Shown in pieces: positions 45,560 through 55,627 of a DNA stretch of 64,000 nt. The position numbers and the translations under genes are program-made. Position 1 is the first letter of the stretch, and each line of letters opens with the position of its first letter. Below the pieces are notes generated by a model. That model had not been told where the DNA came from. It did no database searches and was given only the letters and a program-made list of their open reading frames with translations. The DNA is from Periweissella cryptocerci (GTDB taxonomy: Bacteria; Bacillota; Bacilli; Lactobacillales; Lactobacillaceae): NCBI RefSeq assembly GCF_004358325.1, contig NZ_CP037940.1:1550001-1614000 (forward strand), written 5' to 3'.

Positions 45560-46219
45560 ATGAAAACTGCCGAAGAAATGTACCAATATACGCGGGAAAA
45601 TAAATTAGGCTACAATCTGAACATTTTAGGACCATGGTTACAAAAGAAACACTTCCAAGTTATTGAAGATGCGCTGCTTGATCATGAAGAAGTTATTTCG
45701 GCTTTTGTGGGACGGCATCGGCCAGAAGGTGGTGAAAACCGTCCCAATGGCGATGAAACTGACCAGACTCCACATGCCAAACGTCATTCAGTTAGTTACT
45801 TTGGCACAGAAGGGTTCTATGGCTATGCGATTACGACTGAGCAACGGATTATTTACGCGCATTGGTCACCATTTCACCATGATGCGACGAATATTCCGTT
45901 GAGTAATTTAAATAATGTTAACCCAGATACTGGCTTTATCTGGGGCGCCGTTAAAGTCGAAACATTTGGTGATAGTTTCAGTGTGTTCTGGACGAAGAGT
46001 GTTGTGCGCAAAATTGCCAAGCTCATTCAACAAGGCGTGAGCGATTCAAAAGACGGTTACATGGATGGTGTCACGAATAGCATGCGAACTAAAAATGTTA
46101 ATAATGGCGCACCGCGTGATTTATATGCTGAACTTGAACAAGGTAAAAAAGCGCTGGATAATGGCTTAATTACGCAAGCTGAGTACGATCAACTGAAACA
46201 ACGTTTGTTAAACGAATAG
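45560..46219 (+). CDS. PH-like/SHOCT domain protein
   Basis: Encodes 219 aa. The C-terminal 32 residues (DLYAELEQGKKALDNGLIT, EYDQLKQRLL) are a SHOCT domain, a short oligomerisation module. The middle part (about 40-165) reads like a PH-type fold: YAITTEQRIIYAH, IPLSNLNNVN and VETFGDSFSVFW. It has no signal peptide. The function is unknown; such proteins occur near membranes and stress genes. It is monocistronic. Confidence 0.7.
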   Translation: MKTAEEMYQYTRENKLGYNLNILGPWLQKKHFQVIEDALLDHEEVISAFVGRHRPEGGENRPNGDETDQTPHAKRHSVSYFGTEGFYGYAITTEQRIIYAHWSPFHHDATNIPLSNLNNVNPDTGFIWGAVKVETFGDSFSVFWTKSVVRKIAKLIQQGVSDSKDGYMDGVTNSMRTKNVNNGAPRDLYAELEQGKKALDNGLITQAEYDQLKQRLLNE

Positions 46220-46304
46220 CATGCAGCGCGAAATTTAATTAATTTTAACGCCTAGGTGATTACCAAAATTATGCGGTCAATCGCCTATTTGGCGTTAGAA
46301 AACT

Positions 46305-46313
46305 TGATATAAT
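46305..46313 (+). promoter_or_regulatory. Extended -10 promoter of the MFS gene
   Basis: TGATATAAT (TG-n-TATAAT) at 46305-46313 without a clear -35. The 115-nt leader holds short ORFs (MIQLGEY at about 46340 with GAGG; MSNAIRSM at about 46393 overlapping the MFS start). Confidence 0.5.
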
Positions 46314-46431
46314 AGCAACTCAAGCAAATGAGGTGTAGAATGATTCAGTTGGGGGAATACTAACATATTGTAAGTGGTGCAAATTGTGCGCATGTCTAAC
46401 GCAATAAGGTCTATGAAAAATGGAGGAGATA

Positions 46432-47859
46432 ATGGCAAAAAATAGTCAATCAAAATGGCTGATATTACTAGCATTGGGATTATTTACATTTATGTCGACG
46501 CTTGATTCATCAATCGTGAATATCGCGTTACCAACAATTTCGCGCGATTTAGCGGTGCCGATGAATGAGGCAACGTGGACAGTTTCAATTTACTTAATTG
46601 TAATTTCGGGGTTATTAATTTTCTTCGGTCGCTTAGGGGACATGATTGGTAAGATTAAAGTTTTTAAAATCGGGACATATATTTTCACTTTCGGTTCATT
46701 GCTAGCGGGAATTAGCGCTGGGCTACCATTCCTATTGTTTGCGCGGTTTGTCCAAGCAATTGGTGCTGCCATGACCATGTCGAATAGTTTTGGGATTACG
46801 ACAGTGACTTTCCCACCCGAACAACGCGGACGCGCAATGGGCTTAATTGCGATGTTTGTGTCGATTGGGGCAGTTGCGGGACCTGGTTTAGGTGGTTTGA
46901 TTCTACAATACTTGCCTTGGTCATATATTTTCTGGGTGAATGTGCCAATTGGGATTGTCACGATTATTATGGGACAAATACTATTTCCCAAGTCATCTAG
47001 TCGTGGGGCTAAACCCAAAATCGACTGGGCGGGTGCAATTGTCTTCTTCATCATGATTGTGGCACTCTTTATGGGTGTGAACGTCGGTCAAGCTGAAGGA
47101 TTCTTACATCCTACTGTTATTGGGATGATTATCCTCGCAATTGTATTGTTCATAATTTTTGTTAAAGTTGAAAAACGTGAAAAAATTCCGTTGATTAATT
47201 TGGCAATTTTCAAAAACAGTATGTTCTCAATTAGTTTATTGACGGGGATGTTAGTTTTTATTACAAATAATTTCTTCGTAGTTATCATGCCATTTTACCT
47301 GCAAAATTTGCGGGGATGGACACCAGGAACATCGGGTTTGTTGATGATGACATTCCCAATTGTGATGGCAGTGATGGCACCAATTGGTGGGATTCTTGGC
47401 GACAAGTTTGATAAAGAAGTGATTACGATGATTGGTTTGGTCTTAATCATGGTGGCACAGATTGGGTATACCTTGATTGGGGCAACCACAGGCTTCGTAC
47501 TCATTGCCATCTTCAACGCATTGAATGGTGCGGGTGCTGCGTTGTTTAACTCACCTAATAACGCCCTCGTGATGGGAACTGTTGAACCACAGTATCTTGG
47601 CGTCGCTGGTTCAGTGAATGCCTTAGCGCGTAATCTGGGGATGATTATCGGGATTTCAACCGCGACGACGGCCTTGTTTGGTTGGATGAGTATGTCGGCT
47701 GGGTATCGCGTGACAACTTATTTACCTAAGCATCCAATGTTTTTCAGCAACGCGATGCACTATGCGTTTATGATTTCAATGGTACTCGCAGTGATTGCCT
47801 TTGGGTTAACGTTCTATCGTTGGAACTTGAGTCGTAAGGCACGGTTAGTAACTAAATAA
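46432..47859 (+). CDS. MFS multidrug exporter, DHA2 (14-helix, EmrB/QacA) family
   Basis: Encodes 475 aa with 14 membrane helices. Family motifs are LDSSIVNIALPTI (helix 1), GRLGDMIGKIKVF (motif A) and GPGLGGLI (motif C). The start at 46432 follows GGAGGAG; the upstream in-frame ATG at 46420 overlaps that site. It exports drugs or toxic compounds with proton exchange; the substrate cannot be told. Neighbouring short leader ORFs may affect its translation. Confidence 0.88.
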   Translation: MAKNSQSKWLILLALGLFTFMSTLDSSIVNIALPTISRDLAVPMNEATWTVSIYLIVISGLLIFFGRLGDMIGKIKVFKIGTYIFTFGSLLAGISAGLPFLLFARFVQAIGAAMTMSNSFGITTVTFPPEQRGRAMGLIAMFVSIGAVAGPGLGGLILQYLPWSYIFWVNVPIGIVTIIMGQILFPKSSSRGAKPKIDWAGAIVFFIMIVALFMGVNVGQAEGFLHPTVIGMIILAIVLFIIFVKVEKREKIPLINLAIFKNSMFSISLLTGMLVFITNNFFVVIMPFYLQNLRGWTPGTSGLLMMTFPIVMAVMAPIGGILGDKFDKEVITMIGLVLIMVAQIGYTLIGATTGFVLIAIFNALNGAGAALFNSPNNALVMGTVEPQYLGVAGSVNALARNLGMIIGISTATTALFGWMSMSAGYRVTTYLPKHPMFFSNAMHYAFMISMVLAVIAFGLTFYRWNLSRKARLVTK

Positions 47860-47871
47860 TATAGAATAAAA

Positions 47872-47918
47872 ATCGTATACTGCCCTGTGTTGGAAACGGG
47901 TTGGTATACGTTTTTTTT
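47872..47918 (+). terminator. Terminator of the MFS gene
   Basis: CGTATAC pairs with GTATACG around a partly paired loop, followed by eight T. Confidence 0.85.
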
Positions 47919-47920
47919 GC

Positions 47921-48100
47921 GCTATTCCGTCTGATGTGGAATTGAATAAAATTGGCCACTCCGTTAGTTAGTGATAATTCTCAAACTATCGAAAAACAGT
48001 TATCAACCATAGGCCGCAGTTGCATGAAAAAAACTGAGAACCAATAGAACCGTAGTAATTCGATAATTGAAAAGTACAGAAACGACAATTCCACGTCAGA
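47921..48100. repeat. Decayed MITE-like element with the same terminal repeats
   Basis: TCTGATGTGGAATTG (47930-47944) and CAATTCCACGTCAGA (48086-48100) match the MITE ends. The left flank GCTATTCCG also matches the outer MITE end. The 140-bp interior differs, apart from CCACTCCGTTAG at about 47956, and no clean target duplication is seen. It lies between the MFS terminator and khpB and probably contributes its leader. Confidence 0.55.
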
Positions 48101-48254
48101 ATAAATAAATTTGAACAAGTTAGTCCCGTGGACACTTATTAAAATGCAAGGCCGATATTTTTGCGGTATTTGTTCCACATGAAACAATTAGGTAATTCCA
48201 GTGCAGATTCGGTATAATGGTAAAGGAATCTTTACAGGAATCGAGAATATAAAT

Positions 48255-49016
48255 ATGACTTTATTTACAGGAAAAAATATTGAAGATGCGACCGCACAAG
48301 GGTTAGCTTCATTAGGTGTCACGCGTGAAGCGGTTGAGGTAACAATCGTTGAAGCTGGTGGTCGGAGTTTCTTTGGGTTAAAACGGACGCAAGCACAAGT
48401 CGAAATTAACCTAAAGGAACAACAAGTAATTCAGCAAGTTACCACAGAAACGACGGCAGTGATAACGGAACCCCAAACAGCATCCGTTACTGAAGATGAT
48501 GAAGTACAATTGCGGGTTCGTCAAAGTAAAAACCAAGTAAAATGGGATCGGGCGGCCGATGCTACGATGAATTATTTGGCCGATGCATTGGGGGCATTGG
48601 AAATTGAAGGTAGTTTAGATGCTGAATGGGGTCATAATACGATGAACATTCAGTTTGAAACACCCACAGAAGGTTTATTGATTGGTAAGCACGGTAAGAC
48701 CTTGAACTCATTACAGGCATTAGCCGAAATCGTCCTAGCGCAAAATGGCATTCGGCACCCACAGCTGATGTTAAACGTTGGTACATATCGTGAAAAGCGG
48801 GCTGAAACATTAGAGCGGTTAGCATACCGGACCGCTGATGATGTGGTCAGTTTAGGACAAACGGTGACGTTAGAACCAATGCCACCATATGAACGTAAGG
48901 TAATCCATGCGGCCTTGGCCGAGGACGAAGACGTCTACACAGAATCAATTGGTAAGGAACCCCATCGTGGTATTTTAGTTGGGTTACGCAGCCAAAATGG
49001 CGATGAAGTTGAATAA
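48255..49016 (+). CDS. khpB: RNA-binding protein KhpB (Jag/EloR)
   Basis: Encodes 253 aa from the ATG at 48255 (MTLFTGKNIEDATAQGL), which begins the Jag-N domain; the frame to 48201 adds residues not typical of the family. Jag-N (1-50) is followed by an acidic linker, the KH domain with LLIGKHGKTLNSLQALAEI, and R3H with MPPYERKVIHAAL and SIGKEPHRGILVG. It acts with KhpA in cell elongation and RNA binding. The gene normally follows yidC; here the pair is split. Confidence 0.95.
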   Translation: MTLFTGKNIEDATAQGLASLGVTREAVEVTIVEAGGRSFFGLKRTQAQVEINLKEQQVIQQVTTETTAVITEPQTASVTEDDEVQLRVRQSKNQVKWDRAADATMNYLADALGALEIEGSLDAEWGHNTMNIQFETPTEGLLIGKHGKTLNSLQALAEIVLAQNGIRHPQLMLNVGTYREKRAETLERLAYRTADDVVSLGQTVTLEPMPPYERKVIHAALAEDEDVYTESIGKEPHRGILVGLRSQNGDEVE

Positions 49017-49027
49017 TAGTTAAATGT

Positions 49028-49058
49028 AGCGAGCTGGTTATTAACCAGCTCGTTTTTT
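49028..49058 (+). terminator. Terminator of khpB
   Basis: CGAGCTGGTTA/TTAACCAGCTCG perfect stem followed by six T. Confidence 0.9.
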
Positions 49059-49090
49059 GTGTTTTTTATGGTAATACCTTGGTTGAGCGT

Positions 49091-49271
49091 GGTTACCACT
49101 GCGTGCCTGGAAATTGTTTGGCGCACCACGCTGGAAGCAGCCTCCCAAGCCAAAATACGGTCTTGGTCGGTTCGGATAAGCTGGGACTCTAAGGAAATAT
49201 ATGCTGCACACATATTTCCTTAGTCGCGGTGTAAAGGCTACGCCCGCTAAACAATTTCCAGGCACTCCGTT
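49091..49271 (-). repeat. Solo structured repeat, copy D (reverse orientation)
   Basis: In reverse orientation it has the same ends as copy C (GGAGTGCCTGG ... CACGCAGTGG), with closing stem AAATTGTTTAGCG against CGCCAAACAATTT. Inner blocks CGAACCGACCAAGA and TTTGGCTTGGGAGGCTG match copy C. One inner hairpin is merged (TAAGGAAATAT/ATATTTCCTTA), making it about 40 bp shorter. It lies after the khpB terminator. Confidence 0.8.
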
Positions 49272-49314
49272 CGTTCGCAGCAAGGTGAACCACAAAAAAC
49301 GTAAAAGTCAAAAA

Positions 49315-49346
49315 GGTCTCAGAAGAGAATTTCTCCTGAGATTTTT
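49315..49346 (+). terminator. Orphan terminator-like hairpin
   Basis: TCTCAG/CTGAGA with inner GAGAA/TTCTC, followed by six T. No gene lies between it and the repeat at 49091-49271. It could end a transcript that covers the repeat. The stretch 49347-49600 is AT-rich with nothing else visible. Confidence 0.6.
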
Positions 49347-49605
49347 TCTAACATTCAATTTCTAATAAAACGGTTAATTAAACGAATGATAAATGAGAAT
49401 GGTATTCATAATTCATTTAGAAACAGCTAATAATATCGTGAGATAAGTGTTTTAAATTGGCAAAAGTAGCTAGAATGTCTATTTTTGTGTTTGAAATGTA
49501 ACTGTAATGTTTTTTGTGAAGCCGATTAAATAGACGTTTGTTAGCTATATATTAGAAAATAAGCGCAAAAATACGCTATAAGTTAAACGAACATTAAAAA
49601 TAATG

Positions 49606-49634
49606 TTGCTATTTCTCATAATCTCTCATAAAAT
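49606..49634 (+). promoter_or_regulatory. Promoter of the S8 protease gene
   Basis: TTGCTA (49606-49611), 17 bp, TAAAAT (49629-49634), about 58 bp before the start codon. Confidence 0.65.
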
Positions 49635-49692
49635 GGACGAAGTTGTTACAAAAGGATATTGATCAATTAGGAGAGAATTAGGGGTATAGCGG

Positions 49693-52600
49693 ATGAAACA
49701 TAATAGTCAACGAAGTAAAAGTTTGACAATGCTTAGTGTCTTAATGACCAGCTTGGCATTGCAAGCGGTCGGCCCAATTTATAGCGCAGTTGATGCATCA
49801 ACGGGAAAAGATGCACGGACTGAAAGCGTTGCTGATCAGATGAGTAAAGGATTGCGGCAACACGACCAAGCAACCAAAGCGTTAGCGCAAAAGTCATGGT
49901 ACAACGGCGTTAAAGAACAATTAAAAGCGCAAGGTGTCGATGTCGCCAAGCTTGATAGTGACGCAGTTAAAAATCAAACGGTTAAAGTAATTGTGCAATT
50001 GAGTGCTAAACCAGCCGTTGATAAAACCGCTAAGCCAACTGGCTCGGTGGCATCAGTTAAAAAAATTACGGCGGCCGAAGACGATGTTGTCGATGGACAA
50101 AGCTCAGTGCTTAAGCAGGTCGAAAAAATCACTGGTACCAAGGCTTCAAGTCAATTTGGTTACCTCCTGAATGGTTTTGCAATTAAAGCTAAGGTTAGCC
50201 AGTTAGACCAATTAGAAGGCTTGAAGGGTGTCGCGAGCGTTGCTCCAACGGCTTCTTATCATTTATTAGAAGCCTCTTCAAACCAACAAGCCAAAGTTCA
50301 AACGGCGGTCCAAAATTTCAATAATCAAAACTACAATCTTGATGGTCGCGGGACGGTCATCGGAATTATTGACTCAGGGGTTGATCCTTCACATAAAGAC
50401 TTGAAGTTGAGTCCCGAAGGTGTGAAAGCCGAAAAAATCACGAAATCGGTCGCCCAAGAAAAGATTAAAGCGCTTGGTCACGGGGAATGGTATTCAGATA
50501 AAGTACCGTATGCTTACAACTACATGGAAGCTGATAGTGGTCAAGACACCAAATTTGATAACAGTAAAGCTGCTGGCGGTGGTAACTCAGCCGACAATGA
50601 TAAGGACAATCAAGATACTTCAAACGCAGTCCGTGATACTGGGCAAACGATGCACGGGATGCACGTTTCTGGGATTGCCGCTGCTAACGGAGACATTGCG
50701 GCTGATGACACAAAAACTGTTACCGCAGTCAAAGGGGTGGCACCAGAAGCTCAAATTTTAGATTTGAAAGTTTTTGCTAATTCTGAAGGTGGTAATGGGA
50801 ATAATGACACCGATGCAATTGTGCAATCAATTGAAGATGCAGTGACCCTTGGTGCGGATGTGATTAACATGTCACTTGGCCGTAATGGTGGTGCGGATGG
50901 TGAAGGCTTGAGTTCATTAGATGTACAAGCCGTTAACGCCGCTGCGGAAGCCGGGACGTTGCCAGTTATCTCAGCGGGTAACTCTGGGGTTAGTAACTCG
51001 GGTGCATACGGATCACCGGCTTCTGTCCAATGGGCGCAGCAAGATAACGGTATTGTCGGTGACCCAGGGGTTGCTAACAACGCCTTAACGGTTGCTTCAG
51101 CGGAAAACACGATGCTTGTGACTGACGTAATGGATTTCAGTCGCGATGGTGAAGAAAATCCGTTTGCAAATGAAGTTGTGGCTAGTGTTGCGCACTTGCA
51201 ATTTGGTGCGTTCCCAAGTAAAAAGCAAATTGTGGTGTTGCCTAACAAACACGGAGCAAAAGTTCCCGATAATACACCAGAATTAGTGGGACTGGGATAC
51301 CCAGATGATTATGATGGCCTCGATGTTAAGGGCAAAATTGTCTTATTAGCCCGGGGGGAATTAAATTTCTCAACGAAGCAACAAACGGCCCTTGATAAAG
51401 GAGCCGCCGGTTTCATCATCATGAATAATGTCCCTGGGACGTCATTTAATGGGAATATTGATAACTCAGCTGATATTCCATCAGTTGGGTTATCATACGA
51501 AGATGGGGTAGCTTTGAAGAAAGAAGTTGAAGCTGGTGGTAAGAAGGACACTTACTCATTTTCAGCACCATTTAAAAAGCGGGTTACAAACCCAGCTGGT
51601 GGCACGCCATCAGACTTTACTTCATGGGGCCCATCACCAACATTACAATTGAAGCCCGAAATTTCTGGTCCTGGTGGTCACATTTGGTCATTGGCAAATG
51701 ATGACAAGTATCAAAATATGTCGGGAACTTCAATGTCATCACCATTCGTTGCTGGTTCCGAAGCGTTGATTTTAGAAGCAATGCATGAACGGGGCACGAC
51801 TTTGAAGGGTGGCGATTTAACTGCGGCGGCGAAGTTAGCGGCGATTAATACTTCAGAACCAATGGTAGATAAAGCCGGGGTACCATATTCACCACGGCGC
51901 CAAGGTTCAGGGATGATTAACGTCAACCGCGCGATTTCAACCGATGTGCAATTAACATACGATGGTGATAACACTGGCGTGGTTTCATTGAAAGAAATCG
52001 ATAAAAAGACGACGTTCTCAGTAACATTGAAAAATAACGGTAAACAAGCAGTTAGCTACAAGTTAAACGGTGACTATAAGCCAGAAGCGCAATATTTACG
52101 TGCAGGTAACGGTGGCCAAGAACAATATGCGAAGTACCTTGATGGCGCGAAGCTAACGGCAACTGCCAATAAGTTCACAGTCGCACCTGGTGACAGTAAA
52201 AAAGTTACGTTTACGTTGGATCTTAGTGATGCACAAAATGGTAAATTTGATCTTGATCAATTCGTTGAAGGCTACATTGGATTTGACGCCCTTGATGCAG
52301 ATGGTAATGTTGTGACACCGCGCGCTGATGATAACAGCGACAAGGAACCAACCGCCTTCGCCAACGGGGTTAACTTGACGATTCCATACCTTGGTTTCTA
52401 CGGTAACTGGGGTGGCCTTGATGCATTAGATGCACCCGCATTTGATGGTGACAAATCACATTATCAAGAAAACTACCTGCGTGATGGTTACAGTCAAGCA
52501 CCACTTGGGTTGGACGTACCAGTTTCAGCATTAACTGAATTAGAACAAAATTCAGCAATTTCACAAGCTGATGAACCAGCATTCATCAATCCAAATCACG

Positions 52601-55515
52601 TGGCTATTTCGCCCGATGGTGATGGCTATCAAGATTCCGCAGTGGCCTTTCTTGCTTACTTGCGTAATGTTAAAGCAACGGATGTCACGATTGAAGATGC
52701 GAAGGGTAACACCGTCCGTGACTTGAAGAAACTTGGTGGCTGGAGTCGCGCCTACATTAATGAAGTTGGTCAAGCGACAATCTATCAAGACCAACAATTG
52801 ATTTGGGATGGTAAAGTTTCAAACTCATCATGGTCAACGACCGCAACGGATGCACCCGATGGGCAATACTACTACACGATTAAATCAACGCCATACGGGA
52901 AGAATGCTAAGCCACAAACCTTGAAACTACCAGTTAAGGTTGATACAACAGCACCAACTGTGACAAATGTTGATTTAAAACAAGAAAATGGCGCTTGGCA
53001 TGTAACTGGTCACGTTGCTGATAATGTTTCTGGTTTTGAAAGTTTCACGAATGTTGCGGTGGCAATTAATAACGTCATTGAATATTACCAAGCAACTGAT
53101 AACACAGGTAAGCACTTCTTAGGACTCGGCGATGAAGATAAGGGTAACCAAAAATCAGTTGAGGATAATGGGGACTTTGACTTCGCCGTAACTGCCGAAC
53201 AAGCCCGCGCGATTACAAACGGAACTAATGACGTGCAAGGTCAAGTTGAAGATATTGCGGGTAACATCGGGACGTACCACACCCGCGTTGCTGGTAGTGA
53301 AGATATTTTCAATACCGCTAATGACATCTTGCTCTACAACGTCACGAACAACCAAATCGCGACGGATGCTGATGCATACTATGATGCCAAAACGAAAACT
53401 TACACGGTTTACGGTTACTCACCACAAGACTTGTACTTGACGACTAACGATGCCGCAGCCGGTGCAAAAGTTGCCGCTAAAATCAACAAGTACGGTGAAT
53501 TTACTGCGAAAGTACCCGTAACTGACAAAACGCGGAAGCTGATTTTCAAGTTAGATGATGCACGGACGTTAAAAACGACGAACTTCTCATTTAGCACAAG
53601 CCCAACTGTTCAAATTGATAAGAAGGATGGCGCGTTAACTGATAACGGCGCCGGAACTTCATACTATTTGGTTAATCACCCATTGGCAGCTGGTAACCAA
53701 TACACATTCTCAGGTTCGTTATCAAAGGATGCTGATGGGATTGCCTACAATGCCATCAGTTACGATGAAGACGACAATATGAACCAAAATGGTGAAGAAG
53801 TCGATGAACCATATAAGGGTGCTAACACTGACGCAACTGAAAGTGTCGTCTACTCACAATATGGATTAGAACTACACGATGATGGGCGTTGGAATTTAGC
53901 GGCCAAACTGGCTGAAGGCCAAAATATCTTGTATGCTTCGGCGTACAAGTTCACTGGTCAAACGAACCAAGATAAGATTTATGGACCAATGGACTACTTG
54001 TTTGTGAACCAGCCAGCTTCAACGTACTTGAACTTTAAAAATGTCGTTGATTTTGATTACACGCGAATTGATGCCTCAAAGAAAGATTATGACGCCAAGA
54101 CTGGTATTTACACGGTTAAGGGTGAATGGGATCCAGCAACGAAGGTAAACGTACAAATCAATGTTAATGGGCAAGTTGATAAAGATGGCAAGACTGATTG
54201 GCAAGATGTGACCAAGCAAGATGACGGCACGTTCACTTTCCCAGTTAAGGTGGGCGACAACTCAAGCAAACGGGTGCACTACCGTTGGACGGCCGAAGTA
54301 AACGGCAAAACAATCGGGGACGAGGGTTACTTTGTTCTCTATACCGATGCATTGTCACCATATTTGAAGTTAGACGGTAACTACGCGAAGTCTTCTGATC
54401 CAGATTATGATTATGAAGTTTGGACCAACAAGAAAGACTTCACGATTTCAGGTGAAGCCAACGATAACATGGCAGGCTATGACATCAACATTAATGCTGA
54501 TGATGTGGCACAAGACAAACGAGCTTTGGATCAAACGTATGAACACAAGAATGTTGAACCTAACTTGAAGTTCTCAAAGACTTACGAATTGTTCAAAACG
54601 CCGTACGGTAAGGATGATGTGTATGATCACATTTTCCAAGTGGGTGTTTATGACATTCACCAAAACGGTACCAAAGCAAAAATCTTGGTCCACTACGCAC
54701 CCGATAAGAAGGTTGCCCGGCCAACGGTTAAGGCAGATACAACTAAACCAGCAAAAGCGGTTAAGTTGTCAGTTGTTAGCAACGAAAAAGACGTGACGAA
54801 CTACTACAGTTTGGATAGTGGTAAGACTTGGAACCAATACAACGATGCCATCAACATTGCGTTTAACTCAACGCCAGAATTCAAATCAGTTGATAAGTAC
54901 GGTAACGAGTCAGCCGTGGTTAAGCATGCGGTAACAAATGCGGTTTATAAAGTTGCAGCCGATGCAACCGTTAAATTAGGCCAACTCGATAAGAAAAAGG
55001 GTCAATTGACAGTTACGCTAGGCTACACGCAAGCGTTGACGGCCAGCGAAAAGACTTACACGTACTTGGAATACTCAACTAATAAGGGTAAGAGCTGGAA
55101 GAAATATACGTCAGCTGTAACCTTTAAGAAGACGACTAACTTACAAGTGCGGACCGCTGATTCACTTGGTCATAAAGGACAAGTGAAGACCGCCACGGTT
55201 ACTGTGCCAACTGTTAAAGCAATTAAGAAAGCAACTAAAGCAAAGAAAGTTTCCAAGAAATCAAGTTTGAAGGTTGCAAAAGTTAAGACAAAGGCCAAGA
55301 AAGTAACTGGTAAAGCAGCGAAGAAGTCCGTTGTGACAGTCTACAATGCTAAGGGCAAGAAGCTCGGAACTGCTAAGGCCAACGCCAAGGGTAAGTTCAC
55401 AGTGAAATTGAAGAAGGCTTTGAAGAAGAACCAAAAGATTAAGGTTAAAGCAGATCGACCAGATACAACCAAGATTATTTACAAAGCTGTAACCAAGACT
55501 GTTAAAGCAAAATAA
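49693..55515 (+). CDS. Secreted S8 subtilisin-like cell-envelope protease
   Basis: Encodes 1940 aa. After a signal peptide (about 35 aa) and a propeptide (about 95-195), the S8 domain has catalytic Asp227 (IGIIDSGVD), His321 (HGMHVSG) and Ser680 (SGTSMSSPFVAG), with a PA domain inserted at about 500-620. Fn3/Ig-like domains make up the middle. The last 100 residues are a Lys/Ala-rich stretch and a module VTVYNAKGKKLGTAKANAKG. There is no LPXTG, so wall binding by charge is likely. It should degrade milk or plant proteins, as PrtP and lactocepin do. It is the first of three neighbouring surface genes with this C-terminal module. Confidence 0.92.
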   Translation: MKHNSQRSKSLTMLSVLMTSLALQAVGPIYSAVDASTGKDARTESVADQMSKGLRQHDQATKALAQKSWYNGVKEQLKAQGVDVAKLDSDAVKNQTVKVIVQLSAKPAVDKTAKPTGSVASVKKITAAEDDVVDGQSSVLKQVEKITGTKASSQFGYLLNGFAIKAKVSQLDQLEGLKGVASVAPTASYHLLEASSNQQAKVQTAVQNFNNQNYNLDGRGTVIGIIDSGVDPSHKDLKLSPEGVKAEKITKSVAQEKIKALGHGEWYSDKVPYAYNYMEADSGQDTKFDNSKAAGGGNSADNDKDNQDTSNAVRDTGQTMHGMHVSGIAAANGDIAADDTKTVTAVKGVAPEAQILDLKVFANSEGGNGNNDTDAIVQSIEDAVTLGADVINMSLGRNGGADGEGLSSLDVQAVNAAAEAGTLPVISAGNSGVSNSGAYGSPASVQWAQQDNGIVGDPGVANNALTVASAENTMLVTDVMDFSRDGEENPFANEVVASVAHLQFGAFPSKKQIVVLPNKHGAKVPDNTPELVGLGYPDDYDGLDVKGKIVLLARGELNFSTKQQTALDKGAAGFIIMNNVPGTSFNGNIDNSADIPSVGLSYEDGVALKKEVEAGGKKDTYSFSAPFKKRVTNPAGGTPSDFTSWGPSPTLQLKPEISGPGGHIWSLANDDKYQNMSGTSMSSPFVAGSEALILEAMHERGTTLKGGDLTAAAKLAAINTSEPMVDKAGVPYSPRRQGSGMINVNRAISTDVQLTYDGDNTGVVSLKEIDKKTTFSVTLKNNGKQAVSYKLNGDYKPEAQYLRAGNGGQEQYAKYLDGAKLTATANKFTVAPGDSKKVTFTLDLSDAQNGKFDLDQFVEGYIGFDALDADGNVVTPRADDNSDKEPTAFANGVNLTIPYLGFYGNWGGLDALDAPAFDGDKSHYQENYLRDGYSQAPLGLDVPVSALTELEQNSAISQADEPAFINPNHVAISPDGDGYQDSAVAFLAYLRNVKATDVTIEDAKGNTVRDLKKLGGWSRAYINEVGQATIYQDQQLIWDGKVSNSSWSTTATDAPDGQYYYTIKSTPYGKNAKPQTLKLPVKVDTTAPTVTNVDLKQENGAWHVTGHVADNVSGFESFTNVAVAINNVIEYYQATDNTGKHFLGLGDEDKGNQKSVEDNGDFDFAVTAEQARAITNGTNDVQGQVEDIAGNIGTYHTRVAGSEDIFNTANDILLYNVTNNQIATDADAYYDAKTKTYTVYGYSPQDLYLTTNDAAAGAKVAAKINKYGEFTAKVPVTDKTRKLIFKLDDARTLKTTNFSFSTSPTVQIDKKDGALTDNGAGTSYYLVNHPLAAGNQYTFSGSLSKDADGIAYNAISYDEDDNMNQNGEEVDEPYKGANTDATESVVYSQYGLELHDDGRWNLAAKLAEGQNILYASAYKFTGQTNQDKIYGPMDYLFVNQPASTYLNFKNVVDFDYTRIDASKKDYDAKTGIYTVKGEWDPATKVNVQINVNGQVDKDGKTDWQDVTKQDDGTFTFPVKVGDNSSKRVHYRWTAEVNGKTIGDEGYFVLYTDALSPYLKLDGNYAKSSDPDYDYEVWTNKKDFTISGEANDNMAGYDININADDVAQDKRALDQTYEHKNVEPNLKFSKTYELFKTPYGKDDVYDHIFQVGVYDIHQNGTKAKILVHYAPDKKVARPTVKADTTKPAKAVKLSVVSNEKDVTNYYSLDSGKTWNQYNDAINIAFNSTPEFKSVDKYGNESAVVKHAVTNAVYKVAADATVKLGQLDKKKGQLTVTLGYTQALTASEKTYTYLEYSTNKGKSWKKYTSAVTFKKTTNLQVRTADSLGHKGQVKTATVTVPTVKAIKKATKAKKVSKKSSLKVAKVKTKAKKVTGKAAKKSVVTVYNAKGKKLGTAKANAKGKFTVKLKKALKKNQKIKVKADRPDTTKIIYKAVTKTVKAK

Positions 55516-55627
55516 GCTACAAAAATCAAACGCGTAATGAACATAAGCTAATGAAGATTAGTGAGTGATTTATTGTTGGACACAGGGATTTGTCCAATGA
55601 AATGGCGGTTATAGGGAGGCCACATTT

